Shown: in pieces, positions 62,201-64,000 of the stretch | Numbering within the stretch: the first letter of the stretch is position 1 | How the letters are laid out: each line of letters opens with the position of its first letter | NCBI RefSeq assembly: GCF_001427665.1 | Contig: NZ_LMHC01000025.1 | Location: forward strand, 1-64,000 | Direction of reading: 5' to 3' | DNA from: Caulobacter sp. Root655 | GTDB lineage: Bacteria > Pseudomonadota > Alphaproteobacteria > Caulobacterales > Caulobacteraceae | Length of the DNA stretch: 64,000 nt | Made by a program: the position numbers and the translations under genes | Notes under the pieces: generated by a model | The model's database searches: none | What the model saw: the letters and a program-made list of their open reading frames with translations, nothing else | Told to the model about the DNA's origin: nothing

Positions 62201-64000
62201 ATGTCTCTCGTGACCCCACTCCTCGACACCATCTCCTCGCCGGCCGACACGCGCGGCTTTTCCATCGCCGAGCTCAAGCAGCTGGCGAGCGAGGTGCGGG
62301 CCGAGACCATCGACGCCGTCTCGGTGACCGGCGGTCATCTGGGCGCGGGCCTGGGAGTGGTCGAGCTGACCGTCGCCCTGCACCACGTGTTCGAGACGCC
62401 CAAGGACATCGTCATCTGGGACGTCGGCCACCAGGCCTATCCGCACAAGATCCTCACCGGCCGCCGCGATCGCATCCGCACCCTGCGCCAGGGCGGCGGG
62501 CTGTCGGGCTTCACCAAGCGGGCCGAGAGCGTCTACGACCCGTTCGGCGCGGCCCACGCGGCCACCTCGATCTCGGCGGCGCTCGGCTTCTGCGCCGCCC
62601 GCGACGCCAAGGGCGAGAACAACAGCGTCATCGCGGTGATCGGCGACGGCTCGATGAGCGCCGGCATGGCCTATGAGGCGATGAACGCGGCGGTCGACAC
62701 CACCAAGCGGCTGATCGTCATCCTCAACGACAACGACATGTCGATCGCGCCCCCGGTGGGCGGCATGAGCGCCTATCTGGCCAACTTGGTTTCCGGCGGC
62801 GCCTACCGCAAGGTGCGCAAGCTGGGCAAGACGGTGGTCGAGAAGCTGCCGTCGCCGATCCGCGACGCGGCCCGCAAGGCCGAGGAATACGCCCGTGGCA
62901 TGGTCACCGGCGGCACTTTCTTCGAGGAGCTTGGCTTCCACTATGTCGGCCCGATCGACGGCCACGACATGGACGCCCTGGTCTCGGTGCTGAACAACGT
63001 CAAGCACTTCGACGAAAAGCCGGTGCTGGTCCACGTCGTCACCCAGAAGGGCAAGGGCTACGCCCCGGCCGAGGGCGCCGACGACAAGCTGCACGCCGTG
63101 GTCAAGTTCGACGTGGTCACCGGCCAGCAGCACAAGGCGGCCGCCGGCCCGCCCAGCTACACCAAGGTCTTCGCCCAGGAACTGATCAAGCACGCGGCGG
63201 TCGACGACAAGATCGTGGCCATCACCGCCGCCATGCCCTCGGGCACCGGGCTGGACCTGTTCGGCAAGGCCTATCCGCACCGCACCTTCGACGTCGGCAT
63301 CGCCGAGCAGCACGCAGTGACCTTCGCCGCCGGCCTGGCCGCCGACGGCATGAAGCCGTTCGCCGCGATCTATTCGACCTTCCTGCAGCGCGGCTACGAC
63401 CAGGTGGTCCACGACGTGGCCATCCAGCGCCTGCCCGTGCGCTTCGCCATGGACCGGGCCGGCCTGGTCGGCGCCGACGGCCCGACCCATGCCGGCACCT
63501 TCGACCTCGGCTTCATGGGGGCGCTGCCCGGCATGGTGCTGATGGCGGCGGCCGACGAACTGGAGCTGGCCCACATGGTCGCCACGGCCGTCGAGATCGA
63601 CGACCGTCCCAGCGCCTTCCGCTATCCGCGCGGCGAGGGGCTGGGCCTGACCCTGCCCGACCTGGCCGCGCCGCTGGAGATCGGCAAGGGCCGCATCGTC
63701 CGCGAGGGGACCAGCGTCGCCATCGTCTCGCTGGGCACCCGCCTGGCCGAATGCCTGAAGGCCGCCGACCTGCTGGCGGCGCGCGGCCTGTCGGCCACGG
63801 TCGCCGACGCCCGCTTCGCCAAGCCGCTGGACATCGACATGCTGCTGCGGCTGGCCCGCGAGCACGAGGCGATCATCACGGTCGAAGAAGGCGCCATGGG
63901 CGGCTTCGGGGCCTTCGTGCTGCAGGCCCTGGCCCAGCACGGCGCTCTGGACCGCGGCCTGAAGATCCGCACCCTGGTGTTGCCCGACATCTTCCAGGAC
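62201..64000 (+). CDS. dxs: 1-deoxy-D-xylulose-5-phosphate synthase (3' end beyond the window)
   Basis: 600 codons visible with no stop before the window end; the full protein is usually about 630-640 residues. GDGSMSAG (148-155) and NDNDMS (176-181) form the thiamin-diphosphate site, GGHLGAGLG (44-52) the N-terminal motif, and the catalytic Glu is in [10 protein letters not shown] (near 369). It condenses pyruvate with glyceraldehyde-3-phosphate, the first step of the MEP pathway, in an operon with xseB and ispA. The start is 18 bases after the ispA stop. Confidence 0.97.
   Translation, partial: MSLVTPLLDTISSPADTRGFSIAELKQLASEVRAETIDAVSVTGGHLGAGLGVVELTVALHHVFETPKDIVIWDVGHQAYPHKILTGRRDRIRTLRQGGGLSGFTKRAESVYDPFGAAHAATSISAALGFCAARDAKGENNSVIAVIGDGSMSAGMAYEAMNAAVDTTKRLIVILNDNDMSIAPPVGGMSAYLANLVSGGAYRKVRKLGKTVVEKLPSPIRDAARKAEEYARGMVTGGTFFEELGFHYVGPIDGHDMDALVSVLNNVKHFDEKPVLVHVVTQKGKGYAPAEGADDKLHAVVKFDVVTGQQHKAAAGPPSYTKVFAQELIKHAAVDDKIVAITAAMPSGTGLDLFGKAYPHRTFDVGIAEQHAVTFAAGLAADGMKPFAAIYSTFLQRGYDQVVHDVAIQRLPVRFAMDRAGLVGADGPTHAGTFDLGFMGALPGMVLMAAADELELAHMVATAVEIDDRPSAFRYPRGEGLGLTLPDLAAPLEIGKGRIVREGTSVAIVSLGTRLAECLKAADLLAARGLSATVADARFAKPLDIDMLLRLAREHEAIITVEEGAMGGFGAFVLQALAQHGALDRGLKIRTLVLPDIFQD

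Overview
This 64 kb window is GC-rich chromosomal DNA from an alphaproteobacterium, almost certainly a member of the Caulobacteraceae (Caulobacter or a close relative). The evidence is a circularly permuted two-piece tmRNA encoding an ANDNFAEEFAIAA tag, an alpha-type SspB adaptor, an ilvBN operon with a peptide-coding attenuator, an xseB-ispA-dxs isoprenoid cluster, and many Caulobacter-like housekeeping genes. There is no prophage, conjugative element, CRISPR array, rRNA or ordinary tRNA. Only the first ~80 bases hint at an insertion-sequence end.

Layout. 0-12 kb: CAP-domain secreted protein, nucleoside deoxyribosyltransferase, tRNA methyltransferase, long-chain prenyl diphosphate synthase, FkbM methyltransferase, a CcdAB toxin-antitoxin pair, an AAA ATPase, an AT-rich unknown two-domain regulator, fumC, a NagX-type acyltransferase behind a LacI-type palindrome, YbjQ and a RusA-like nuclease. 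12-19 kb: large serine hydrolase, C13 peptidase, thioesterase, sspB directly next to ssrA (tag and tag-recognising adaptor side by side), an AraC regulator and aquaporin. 19-24 kb: the ilvBN region, with leader peptide and attenuator, split by a repeat plus a GIY-YIG nuclease. 24-34 kb: miaA, serB, a HAD phosphatase, hflKC, mrp, an AttH/CrtC-like protein, a FadL-type porin and an SDR. 34-42 kb: csoR-copA copper module with tandem operators, a DevBCA/MacB-like export system, a candidate structured RNA, a CNT nucleoside transporter, and a DUF559 nuclease lying exactly between two repeat arms. 42-50 kb: glutathione transferases, thioesterase, UDG-like protein, hydrolases and an unusual Imm-TerB-CbxX membrane AAA+ protein. 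50-56 kb: a DNA-repair block (pdeM, Lhr-type helicase, DinG-type helicase). 57-64 kb: CoxE-like VWA protein, GNAT, HDAC-like deacetylase, phosphatase, xseB, CsaA-like protein, ispA and dxs (cut by the window end).

The most distinctive property is the density of intergenic palindromic repeats. I see four clear families (here A-D), each about 100-160 bp long with conserved inverted arms. Three copies break the rule of sitting harmlessly between genes: family A sits with a single-domain GIY-YIG nuclease inside the ilvB-ilvN operon; family C has a DUF559 (Vsr-like) nuclease in place of its central loop; and family B is inserted in frame inside the coding sequence of the Lhr-type helicase, adding about 40 residues. 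Together these suggest, as a hypothesis, repeat families spread or maintained by small stand-alone nucleases.
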